Assembly (NCBI RefSeq): GCF_000013045.1
Contig: NC_007677.1
Location: 62,001-126,000 of the forward strand
DNA from: Salinibacter ruber DSM 13855
GTDB taxonomy: Bacteria > Bacteroidota > Rhodothermia > Rhodothermales > Salinibacteraceae
DNA: 64,000 nt
Reading direction: 5' to 3'
Shown: piece after piece, positions 17,006 to 23,343 of the stretch
Layout: each line of letters starts with the position of its first letter
How positions within the stretch are numbered: the stretch's first letter is position 1
Notes under the pieces: generated by a model
Seen by the model: the letters and a program-made list of their open reading frames with translations, nothing else
What the model was told of the DNA's origin: nothing
Databases searched by the model: none
Position numbers and translations under genes: made by a program

Positions 17006-17932
17006 ATGATCGATCTGAAAGCCTCGTCACTTGAGGAACCGGATTTTGCTGCTCTGACCACAAACCGCCAGTTTCTTGCACTGCGTGTCAAACTGGATCA
17101 GAAGTCATTATTGGATGAGCTGAAAAATCTCAGTCATCTAAATAGACTCAGAAGCAAGAGGAGTAGTCATAAGCAAGAGGTGAGAAAATGGATGGTAAAT
17201 GGTTGGAGTACCGAAAAAATGATAAAGGTGAATAAGGAGAATCTGGATGGAGATGCACTTCTCCAGGCAGTTCACTGGGTATTCCCTCAGGCGTACTATT
17301 CCATCTATGCTTGTCTGCAGGCCTACCTCAAGGCAAAGGGGGCACCACACGAAACCCACGCTTCGGTAAGAAAAGAGTTTGCCAAATTTGCCGAGCAAGG
17401 TAAGTATCCTGACTTGATATCTTTTCTGGCAAAAGGCGAAAGGTATAGTATAGTTTTTGAAAACATAAAAGACTATGGTAAAGGATCGAGCATATCTTTA
17501 GATATAGACGATGAAGAGTCTGTGGAATCAATGATCTGCAGCTTCTTGCGAGCAACTAGAAAATACTTTCTCGACGAAATGAGAGAAAAGAGAAATTTTA
17601 CTACGAAAAGTGGAAATAAGAAAGAGAGGCTGTCAGAAGAGGAGAGAAAAGATGTTTCAAGTAGCGTAGGGCCAACATCATTAATAGATCTAATATACAG
17701 GAAGAGGATAAAGCCAAACTACGACGAAATAGACACATTTCATAGCGATGATATTGATGCTATGGGTATACACAAGAGCCTTCGCAAAATTACCTCTTGC
17801 CTAAACTTTGTGCATGAGGTTTATGTGGCTTCAATTATGGGATATAATTGGCTTCATGGAGTCTATACGTCACACCCACTTGAGTACGGGCGTCTTGACA
17901 AGAGAATGGATTTCATCGAGGATATATTTTAG
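17006..17932 (+). CDS. Cassette 1: AT-rich HEPN-like hypothetical protein
   Basis: A 308-residue soluble, Lys/Glu/Ile-rich protein, very unlike the Arg/Ala-rich genome background, so probably acquired. I do not recognise a named family. A helical segment, AYYSIYACLQAYLKAKGAPH followed by ETHASVRKEFAKFA (residues about 95-130), resembles the core of HEPN proteins (Tyr-rich helix, then a G..TH..V turn). A charged, probably disordered stretch follows at about 200-220. The ATG at 17006 lies 34 bases inside the cassette and the stop sits 2 bases before the attC left arm, the compact packing typical of cassettes. A defence role is only a guess from the neighbours. Confidence 0.8.
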   Translation: MIDLKASSLEEPDFAALTTNRQFLALRVKLDQKSLLDELKNLSHLNRLRSKRSSHKQEVRKWMVNGWSTEKMIKVNKENLDGDALLQAVHWVFPQAYYSIYACLQAYLKAKGAPHETHASVRKEFAKFAEQGKYPDLISFLAKGERYSIVFENIKDYGKGSSISLDIDDEESVESMICSFLRATRKYFLDEMREKRNFTTKSGNKKERLSEEERKDVSSSVGPTSLIDLIYRKRIKPNYDEIDTFHSDDIDAMGIHKSLRKITSCLNFVHEVYVASIMGYNWLHGVYTSHPLEYGRLDKRMDFIEDIF

Positions 17933-17934
17933 AG

Positions 17935-18125
17935 CCTTATAACAATTGTTACACCTGAACCCGGGCTGCTGCCGTTTCCGTGCGCTGTCGGTAGTGCAGG
18001 TTGCTTTTGTCGAGCGAAAGTGATGATGCGAGCGGGTGGAAATGTGATCGAACGCATTAGTTCAGACGTTGTGAGTCGATCCAAACCTTTTCCCCACCCG
18101 GCTCAGGTGAGCGTCCACGTTATGG
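17935..18125 (+). repeat. attC: attC-like site of cassette 1
   Basis: Left arm CCTTATAACAATTG then CACCTGAACCCGGGCTG; right arm CGGCTCAGGTGAGCG then CACGTTATGG. The rc of the left arm (CGGGTTCAGGTG...GTTATAAGG) pairs well with the right arm over both ends, with an unmatched stretch between, as in attC folding. The inferred crossover is after G18119 in CGTTATGG. At about 190 bases it is long for an attC. The bases before the left core (GAGCCTTATA) are the rc of TATAAGGCTC at 16974-16983, the proposed start of the cassette. Confidence 0.7.
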
Positions 18126-18197
18126 CGCGGAAGGATTGGTATTTAGAAGCGATGGATCTACACTGGTTGTGCAATTGTACGATCAGTACGCCGAATC

Positions 18198-18590
18198 ATG
18201 AAAGTTGTCATCGATACTTCCGCCCTCATCGCCGTTGTGTTGGGTGAAGAGCACCGGGACCGGATCATCCGACAGACGGAGGGAGCCGACCTGATTGCGC
18301 CGGAGACGCTTCATTGGGAGGTGGGAAATGCTTTCTCGGCGATGTTTACGCGGGATCGTCTCGGTCTGGATGCGGCCGTAGAGGCCCTCCGGCGATACGA
18401 CGAGATTCCGATCCAGTGGGTGGAGGTGGCGTTGGACGATGCCCTTCGTGTTTCCGATCGGCACGATCTCTATGCATATGACGCCTACATGCTCGTCGCC
18501 GCGAGGCGCCATCAGGCGCCGCTCTTGACGCTGGATGAAGGGCTGAAGGAGGCAGCTCGCGAATCCGACATCGATCTTTTGGAGGTGTAG
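18198..18590 (+). CDS. Cassette 2: PIN-domain (VapC-type) toxin
   Basis: A 130-residue PIN-domain ribonuclease. The acidic metal-binding residues are present: Asp6 in VVIDTSALIAV, Glu in LHWEVGNAF (about 41), and Asp pairs in YAYDAYMLVAA (about 95) and LLTLDEGL (about 113). Such toxins cleave RNA and are neutralised by a partner antitoxin. Here the antitoxin gene starts 2 bases after the stop, an inverted order (toxin first) compared with most vapBC operons. The gene starts 72 bases after the cassette boundary. Confidence 0.88.
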   Translation: MKVVIDTSALIAVVLGEEHRDRIIRQTEGADLIAPETLHWEVGNAFSAMFTRDRLGLDAAVEALRRYDEIPIQWVEVALDDALRVSDRHDLYAYDAYMLVAARRHQAPLLTLDEGLKEAARESDIDLLEV

Positions 18591-18592
18591 AT

Positions 18593-18820
18593 ATGAGAGT
18601 ATACACGTATTCGGAGGCTCGTCAAAATCTTGCTGATCTGCTGGACCAAGCCGGAGATGAGGGAGAGGTGCGGATTCGCAGGCGCGATGGGAGTGAGTAT
18701 GTCATTCGGCCACGCCGGCGTGACGGATCGCCCCTTGATGTCCCGCCTGTGAATACTGAGGTCAGTACTGAGGAAATCGTGGCCGCCGTTCGGGAGGGAC
18801 GCGAGCGAACCCCCCAGTAG
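18593..18820 (+). CDS. Cassette 2: Phd/YefM-like antitoxin
   Basis: A 75-residue protein with the Phd fold start YTYSEARQNLADLLDQAGDEGEVRIRRRDG, then a short basic segment and a C-terminal helix (STEEIVAAVREGRE) suited to wrapping the toxin. It should repress its own operon and neutralise the PIN toxin encoded just upstream. The stop is 24 bases before the attC2 left arm, so toxin and antitoxin travel as one cassette. Confidence 0.85.
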   Translation: MRVYTYSEARQNLADLLDQAGDEGEVRIRRRDGSEYVIRPRRRDGSPLDVPPVNTEVSTEEIVAAVREGRERTPQ

Positions 18821-18844
18821 GTTCAGCCCGGTCGGTGCATTGTG

Positions 18845-19040
18845 CGCCATAACCCGGTTGCGACAGCTGACAAGGGGCGCGAGCTGTTTTCGGGCGGACT
18901 CGGCCAATCGGGATCGGCTTCGCAGACCCGGAGGGGCGAGACGGGTGCGTAGGAACTGCGACCGGCGAGGTCGTCTGGAGCGGGAGAGGTTCTTCCGGAC
19001 AGTTTCCTGCCACTTGTAGCTGAGCTATGGCGTTATCCCG
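18845..19040 (+). repeat. attC: attC-like site of cassette 2
   Basis: Left arm GCGCCATAACCCGG then CAGCTGACAAGG; right arm CCACTTGTAGCTGAG then GGCGTTATCCCG. The rc of the left core end, GTTATGGCGC, is identical over 10 bases to the 5' end of this cassette (18119-18128). That identity is expected because the two ends are joined in the circular cassette. The inner AGCTGACAAG/CTTGTAGCT arms pair with a bulge, as in attC stems. Length is about 195 bases. Confidence 0.78.
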
Positions 19041-19067
19041 AGGTCTTAGAAACCTACACATTGTGGA

Positions 19068-19814
19068 ATGAAAGATGAAGAGCTTTTGGAAGAAGTAGAG
19101 GCGTTTCAGAAACTACTGATTGATTACTCCACGGGGGGAGACGTAGAAGGGAAGGAGTATAAGCGTCTAAGACGAGATCTTCTTTCGAATCCAAAAGTGA
19201 AGGATGAGCTTCCCGAGTTCATTCAGAACTGTCGCTCACTGAGGCAATTCTGGAGTTTTATCAAATCGGAATCGGGAAATTATGAGGGGAGAAGACGATT
19301 TATCTGGTCGGAATTTGCTCCCGTCCTAAACAAGCTTGAGGGTGGACTGGAAAGCCCGGCTGATGATCCTATAACTGAGGCTCTCGCATCACTTGATGCA
19401 GGACATGTAGATCGTATCTGGCACAAAGCTCTGGAGCGGAAAGAGAAAGATCCTGAAGGAGCTGTAACTGCTGCTCGCACGCTTCTCGAATCGGTGTGCA
19501 AAACCATCCTTGACGAGATGGAGATCGATTATGACGACAAAGCAGATCTGCCGAAACTATACCATCAGACCGCAGACGAATTGAATTTAGCTCCTGGGCA
19601 ATATTCCGAAGAGCTGTTCAGAAAAATTCTCGGCAACTGTCAATCAGTGGTTGGTACACTTGGTGCTATCCGAAATGCTCATAGCGATGCTCACGGAGAT
19701 GGAAAAGCTTCTTACAAACCAGCTTCCCGACACGCTGAGCTAGCTGTTAATCTCGCTGGCTCCATGGCGATGTTTTTAGTGCGGACTTGGGAAAATGCGT
19801 CTGAGTCGGCATAA
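19068..19814 (+). CDS. Cassette 3: abortive-infection family protein (Abi_C domain)
   Basis: A 248-residue protein. The C-terminal half (residues about 125-245) matches the Abi_C domain: DPEGAVTAARTLLESVCKTI, then DLPKLYHQTADELNLAPGQY, GNCQSVVGTLGAIRNAHSDAHG and RHAELAVNLAGSMAMFLV. The RNAHSDAHG and RHA motifs are typical. Abi_C proteins are associated with phage-triggered growth arrest. The N-terminal half is an acidic helical region. The TAA stop (19812-19814) lies inside the attC left core (CATAAC), a frequent feature of integron cassette genes. Confidence 0.85.
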   Translation: MKDEELLEEVEAFQKLLIDYSTGGDVEGKEYKRLRRDLLSNPKVKDELPEFIQNCRSLRQFWSFIKSESGNYEGRRRFIWSEFAPVLNKLEGGLESPADDPITEALASLDAGHVDRIWHKALERKEKDPEGAVTAARTLLESVCKTILDEMEIDYDDKADLPKLYHQTADELNLAPGQYSEELFRKILGNCQSVVGTLGAIRNAHSDAHGDGKASYKPASRHAELAVNLAGSMAMFLVRTWENASESA

Positions 19815-19938
19815 CCATCGATGTAGCTGACAAAAAGCTCGGGCTGTTTTGCCTCATTGATTAGAGGGATGATTCCTGTGCTCGAATCAGGTGATGTACC
19901 GCGACTTTTCGTGAGCTAATCTCATCCGCTATGCATAG
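19808..19938 (+). repeat. attC: attC-like site of cassette 3
   Basis: Left arm GGCATAACCATCG then GTAGCTGACAAAAAG; right arm CTTTTCGTGAGCTAATCTC then CATCCGCTATGC. The rc of the left arm (CTTTTTGTCAGCTACATCG) matches the right arm over most positions. The rc of the left core, GTTATGCCGA, matches the cassette's 5' end GTTATCCCGA (19032) at 9 of 10 positions. The right core reads GCTATGC rather than GTTATGC. About 130 bases. Confidence 0.72.
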
Positions 19939-20003
19939 CCGAACGGTGATCTTCCTCCCCCATAATAGGGGATGCGTCGCTCATGCCCTACTAGCTCAGA
20001 ACC

Positions 20004-20249
20004 ATGCCGAAAACTGTTGAGGCTATCGTCGGCGAAGATGGATCCATCCAGCTCCCGGATTCGATTTCTCTGAAGAGAGACCAGCGGGTGCTCGTAACGA
20101 TCCTTGAGGAGACCGACGAAGCGAACCAAGATCTCAAGTCTGACTCCAGCGTGGGAGAGCCCGCGCTGCTAGGTGAGAAGGCCCTCGCTGAAGATTGGAC
20201 TCGTGAAGAGGAGGATGAGGCATGGAAGCACCTTCAGCCGGATCAGTAG
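20004..20249 (+). CDS. Cassette 4: small antitoxin-like protein
   Basis: An 81-residue protein. MPKTVEAIVGEDGSIQLPDSISLKRDQRVLVTILEE resembles the AbrB/DUF-type swapped-hairpin DNA-binding start of small antitoxins. The tail with ALAEDWTREEEDEAW is the acidic helix that typically binds a MazF/PemK toxin. The reading frame overlaps the first 28 bases of a MazF-like gene. The frame is intact, but because its toxin is broken it may now be an orphan. Confidence 0.75.
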   Translation: MPKTVEAIVGEDGSIQLPDSISLKRDQRVLVTILEETDEANQDLKSDSSVGEPALLGEKALAEDWTREEEDEAWKHLQPDQ

Positions 20250-20587
20250 TCCTGGTTCTATTCCCGTTTCGGATTTGTCGGAGTCGAAGCTACGTCCAGC
20301 GGTCGTGCTGGCGGAAATTAGTCGGGACGACTTCGTGCTTTGTCAGGTGATGAGCAATCCGTACGCGGATCCGAATGCTGTTGGGCTCACGGATAAGGAG
20401 TTCGAAGAAGGGAGCTCGAAACGAGTAAGCTACGCTCGTTCCCGGAAGCTCGTCACGGCCAATCTTCAGCTGTTTGAGGGAGAGGCGGGAGCGCTCACGG
20501 AGGAACCGAGAACAGAAAATCGTCCAACAGGTCGTTCGGTTGCTCCGCTCCGGGAGACGGAACGCCAATCCACTTCATCGGGCTTGA
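20222..20587 (+). pseudogene. Cassette 4: MazF/PemK-like toxin with two frameshifts
   Basis: MazF-type toxins are mRNA endonucleases. Reading from ATG 20222 gives MEAPSAGSVVLVLFPF; after one missing base near 20271 the next frame continues SDLSESKLRPAVVLAE, then DDFVLCQVMSNPYADP and VSYARSRKLVTANLQLFEG; near 20510-20520 the frame returns with KIVQQVVRLLRSG. The FPFSDL...K.RPAVVL motif is the MazF/PemK hallmark. Two opposite shifts in one short gene argue for real decay, though sequencing errors cannot be excluded. Confidence 0.75.
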
Positions 20588-20657
20588 GAAGTTGAAGCAG
20601 AACAAGCGGGCAAGCGGCCGACACAAAGACCTCGACGACCTGGAGAATCTTCCGTAG
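20553..20657 (+). pseudogene. C-terminal remnant of a nucleotidyltransferase-fold protein
   Basis: In a third frame, overlapping the end of the MazF remnant, the sequence GDGTPIHFIGLEKLKQNKRA followed by SGRHKDLDDLENLP ends at a proper stop. The pattern 'ihFIgle.L..NKrA.GR.KDl.Dle.L' is the usual C-terminus of small nucleotidyltransferase-like (AbiEii/MNT-type) proteins. The rest of that gene is missing, so a deletion appears to have joined two unrelated gene ends. Confidence 0.6.
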
Positions 20658-20676
20658 CAGAGGGACGCCTCAGGCT

Positions 20677-20720
20677 GCTCTATAACCCTGGGCTAGAGCT
20701 GACGGAAGGCTTTTGCCGCC
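20677..20720 (+). repeat. attC: Half attC at the right end of the array
   Basis: CTCTATAACCCTGGGCTAG followed by AGCTGACGGAAGGC closely resembles the attC2 left arm (CCATAACCCGG...AGCTGACAAGG). No matching right arm is seen before the glycogen phosphorylase stop at 20754. This looks like the truncated last attC and marks the end of the integron. Confidence 0.6.
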
Positions 20721-20753
20721 ATCGAGCGAGGCCGGTCGAGACTGGTCCCCGTC

Positions 20754-22814
20754 TCACCCGTCGTGCCGGTACATCTCCTCCACGTAGTCGAGCACCATCC
20801 GCTTGGCGCTGAAGGGGGCCGGGACGCCCGTCATCGCCTCGCGCATCATGTCGATCCAGTCGGTGGGCAGGCCGTCGTCGTTGCGGGTGTAGAAGGTGGG
20901 AAGGACGCCCTCTTCGAGCTGCCGATAAAGCGAGGCGGCGTCCTGCTCGTCCTGCACCTCGGGGTCGGCCGTGCCGTAGTCGCCGGTCGGTTCCGGCCCG
21001 ATCGCCCAGCCGTTGTTGCCGTTGTAGCCCTCCGGCCACCAGCCGTCGAGCACGCTCAGGTTGAGCCCGCCGTGCGCGGCCACCTTCTGGCCGCTCGTGC
21101 CGGAGGCCTCCAGCGGGCGGCGCGGGTTGTTGAGCCACACGTCGCAGCCGGACGTGAGCATGCGGCCCATCTCCATGTCGTAGTTCTCCAGGAAGACGAC
21201 CTTTCCCTCAAAGCCTGCTTCCTGACTGAGGGCGTAGATGCGCCGAATGAACTCCTTGCCGGCGTCGTCGTCGGGGTGGGCCTTGCCCGCGTAGAGAATC
21301 TGCAGCGGGCGGTCCGCGTCGGAGAAGAGGGCCCGGGCGCGCTCCCGATCCCGAAAGAGGAGCGGGGCGCGCTTGTAGGTGGCGAAGCGGCGGGCGAAGC
21401 CAATGGTGAGGGCCTCGGGGTCGAGGTCGAGGTGCATCGGAAGGCTCTGTGCCTGCACCTTCTCCGCGACGTAGTTGAGCAGGCGCTCGCGGAGCGAACA
21501 CCGGAAGTCCCAGAGCGTCTCGTCACTCAGGTCCGCGAGGGCGGCCCAGTCGTCCGGGTCCTGCGCCTCCGTGAGGTCGACGTGGATGTGGTCGGCGAAG
21601 AAGTCGCGGGCCGGCCCGGCCGTCCACGTGGGGAGGTGGACGCCATTCGTGATCGCGTCGATGGGCACCTCGTCCAAGGCGCGATCCGGGTAGAGGTCCT
21701 CCCACTGCTGGCGCGCCACGTGGCCGTTCAGCTCCGACACCCCGTTCGCCGCCCGGGACAGCTTGAGGCCGAGAACGGTCATCGTGAAGGTCTCCTCGTG
21801 GTCGTCCGTGTGGACGCGGCCGTAGCCGAGCAGGTCGTGGTTGCTGAGATGAATTTCGTCCCGGAATCCGGCCATGGCCTCCGAGAAGAGGTCGGGGTCG
21901 AAGTGGTCGTGCCCGGCCATCACCGGCGTGTGGGTGGTAAAGACGCTTCGGTCGCGCACCCACGTCTCGGCCTCGGCCACGTCGTCGCCCGCCGCCAGCC
22001 GCTCGCGCAGCAGCTCCAGCATGAGGAACGCGCAGTGGCCTTCGTTGGCGTGGTACACGTCGGGCGTCACGTCCAGGGCCCGCAGCATCCGGAGCCCCCC
22101 GATGCCGAGGACGATCTCCTGGCGGATGCGCTCGTGGTCGCCCCCCTGGTAGAGCCGGCGCGTGAGGGGCCGGTACTCGTCCGGGTTGGCGTCGAAGTCC
22201 GTGTCGAGCAGGTACAGGTCGGTGTGCCCCAGCGCCACCTTCCAGGCGCGCACCGAAATCTCGTGGGTGCCGATGGGCACCGTGACGGTCAACGGATCGC
22301 CGCCGCCCTCCGAAACGAGCGAGACGGGGTGCTTGGCCGGGTCGAGCACCGGATACGTGGCCTCCTGCCAGCCGTCGGCGTCGAACGACTGTCGGAAGTA
22401 GCCCTCCCGCAGGAAGAGGCCGATGCCCGTGAAGGGAAGGCCCAGATCGGAGGCGGCCTTCGAGTGGTCGCCGGCCAGCACGCCGAGGCCGCCCGAGTAG
22501 AGCGGCATGCTCTCGTGGAGGCCGTACTCCATGCAGAAGTACGCCGTCTCGGGGGCGTCCTCCACCTGCGGCGTCCGCTCCATGTAATCCCGGTAGCGCT
22601 GGTAGACCGCGTCGACATCGTCCTGGAAGGACGAATCGTTGAGCACCTCGTCCTTGGCCGTCGCGAGGGCGGCCCGAGGGTTGTCGTCCGACGCCCGGTA
22701 TACCTCAGGATTGAGGCGTCGGAAGAGAGAACGGGCGTCGGGGGTCCAGGTCCACCAGAGGTTGGTGGCGATGGACTCGAGCTTGTCGCGCGACGTCATG
22801 TGGCCGAAAGACAT
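20754..22814 (-). CDS. glgP: Alpha-glucan (glycogen/maltodextrin) phosphorylase
   Basis: Phosphorylase of the GT35 family that releases glucose-1-phosphate from alpha-1,4-glucans using PLP. The 686-residue protein begins MSFGHMTSRDKLESIATNLWWTW, the standard start of the compact phosphorylase subfamily. It contains YSGGLGVLAGDHSKAASDLG, VYHANEGHCAFLMLELLRE, a VFTTHTPVMAGHD segment, and the PLP/substrate region EASGTSGQKVAAHGGLNLS followed by LDGWWPEGYNG. It ends sooner than the longest homologs. The start at 22814 was preferred over the in-frame Met further upstream. It is minus-strand, next to the integron end. Confidence 0.92.
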   Translation of the reverse strand: MSFGHMTSRDKLESIATNLWWTWTPDARSLFRRLNPEVYRASDDNPRAALATAKDEVLNDSSFQDDVDAVYQRYRDYMERTPQVEDAPETAYFCMEYGLHESMPLYSGGLGVLAGDHSKAASDLGLPFTGIGLFLREGYFRQSFDADGWQEATYPVLDPAKHPVSLVSEGGGDPLTVTVPIGTHEISVRAWKVALGHTDLYLLDTDFDANPDEYRPLTRRLYQGGDHERIRQEIVLGIGGLRMLRALDVTPDVYHANEGHCAFLMLELLRERLAAGDDVAEAETWVRDRSVFTTHTPVMAGHDHFDPDLFSEAMAGFRDEIHLSNHDLLGYGRVHTDDHEETFTMTVLGLKLSRAANGVSELNGHVARQQWEDLYPDRALDEVPIDAITNGVHLPTWTAGPARDFFADHIHVDLTEAQDPDDWAALADLSDETLWDFRCSLRERLLNYVAEKVQAQSLPMHLDLDPEALTIGFARRFATYKRAPLLFRDRERARALFSDADRPLQILYAGKAHPDDDAGKEFIRRIYALSQEAGFEGKVVFLENYDMEMGRMLTSGCDVWLNNPRRPLEASGTSGQKVAAHGGLNLSVLDGWWPEGYNGNNGWAIGPEPTGDYGTADPEVQDEQDAASLYRQLEEGVLPTFYTRNDDGLPTDWIDMMREAMTGVPAPFSAKRMVLDYVEEMYRHDG

Positions 22815-23343
22815 AGAAGGAAGGACGATGAGCAGACGTGGCGTGTTGCGGATACACTGGGAGCCCCGAAGACACCCCATGTATAAGGGTCGCAGTGCGG
22901 GACGGATTTGCCAAGTGCCTGGCGTGAAAATCTAATGACCCCCCAATGCAGAGGGAGCGGCTTCAATGCAGAGGGCGCGGCTTCGGCACAAAAAGCCAGT
23001 CGCCCGGACGGGCGCCCCGATTGCTGTGAACCGGGAGACACGGGAAAGTGTCCGCGGGGCCCTGGTGAAAACGACGTACGCTGGGGCAAGAGGAAATGAA
23101 GGAGGAAAAAAGTTTCGTTTCTACACAGCCTCGGCTCCGCATACCGTTCCCGGCCGGAACGCCTGGGGGCACGCGTGGGAGAGAACCGCCGTTGACGGCG
23201 CCGCCCGATTCAGACGGGGGCGCATTGGCACACGTTTTTCTCTATGTTGGCACCCATCGTCCCGCTTCATCCATCTGCCGGCGCTCGGACACACATCTGC
23301 GCGCCGGCGAACCGCTTACTCGCGCCCAAGCCCGACTGCCGTC
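22815..23343. other. Divergent intergenic region with a 20-bp tandem repeat
   Basis: These 529 bases lie between divergent glgP and the hybrid kinase gene. No gene is supported; a long upstream extension of the kinase frame is low-complexity. At 22945-22984 a 20-bp unit, AATGCAGAGGGAGCGGCTTC, is repeated in tandem with one mismatch, about 130 bases from the glgP start. It is a candidate regulator-binding or structural element. Confidence 0.5.

Larger units (their letters stand above)
15736..20720 (+). mobile_element. Small chromosomal integron with four cassettes
   Basis: An integron-type tyrosine recombinase (minus strand, broken) is followed on its 5' side by four plus-strand gene cassettes. 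All genes point away from intI, as in known integrons. Related attC-like elements end each cassette (17935, 18845, 19808, 20677). Their left arms share ATAAC, then an (A)GCTGA(C)-type block and in three sites a G/CGGGCTG-like block. Right arms end CGTTATGG, CGTTATCC and GCTATGC. Cassette 1 is visibly AT-rich compared with the flanks. The cargo consists of toxin-antitoxin and abortive-infection genes. The decayed integrase, decayed MazF and half attC at the right end indicate an old, largely immobile array. Confidence 0.8.

Noticed and set aside
18020-18247. 75-codon open frame before the PIN toxin
   Set aside because: It overlaps the attC-like site and the start of the toxin gene in another frame and has no recognisable features.
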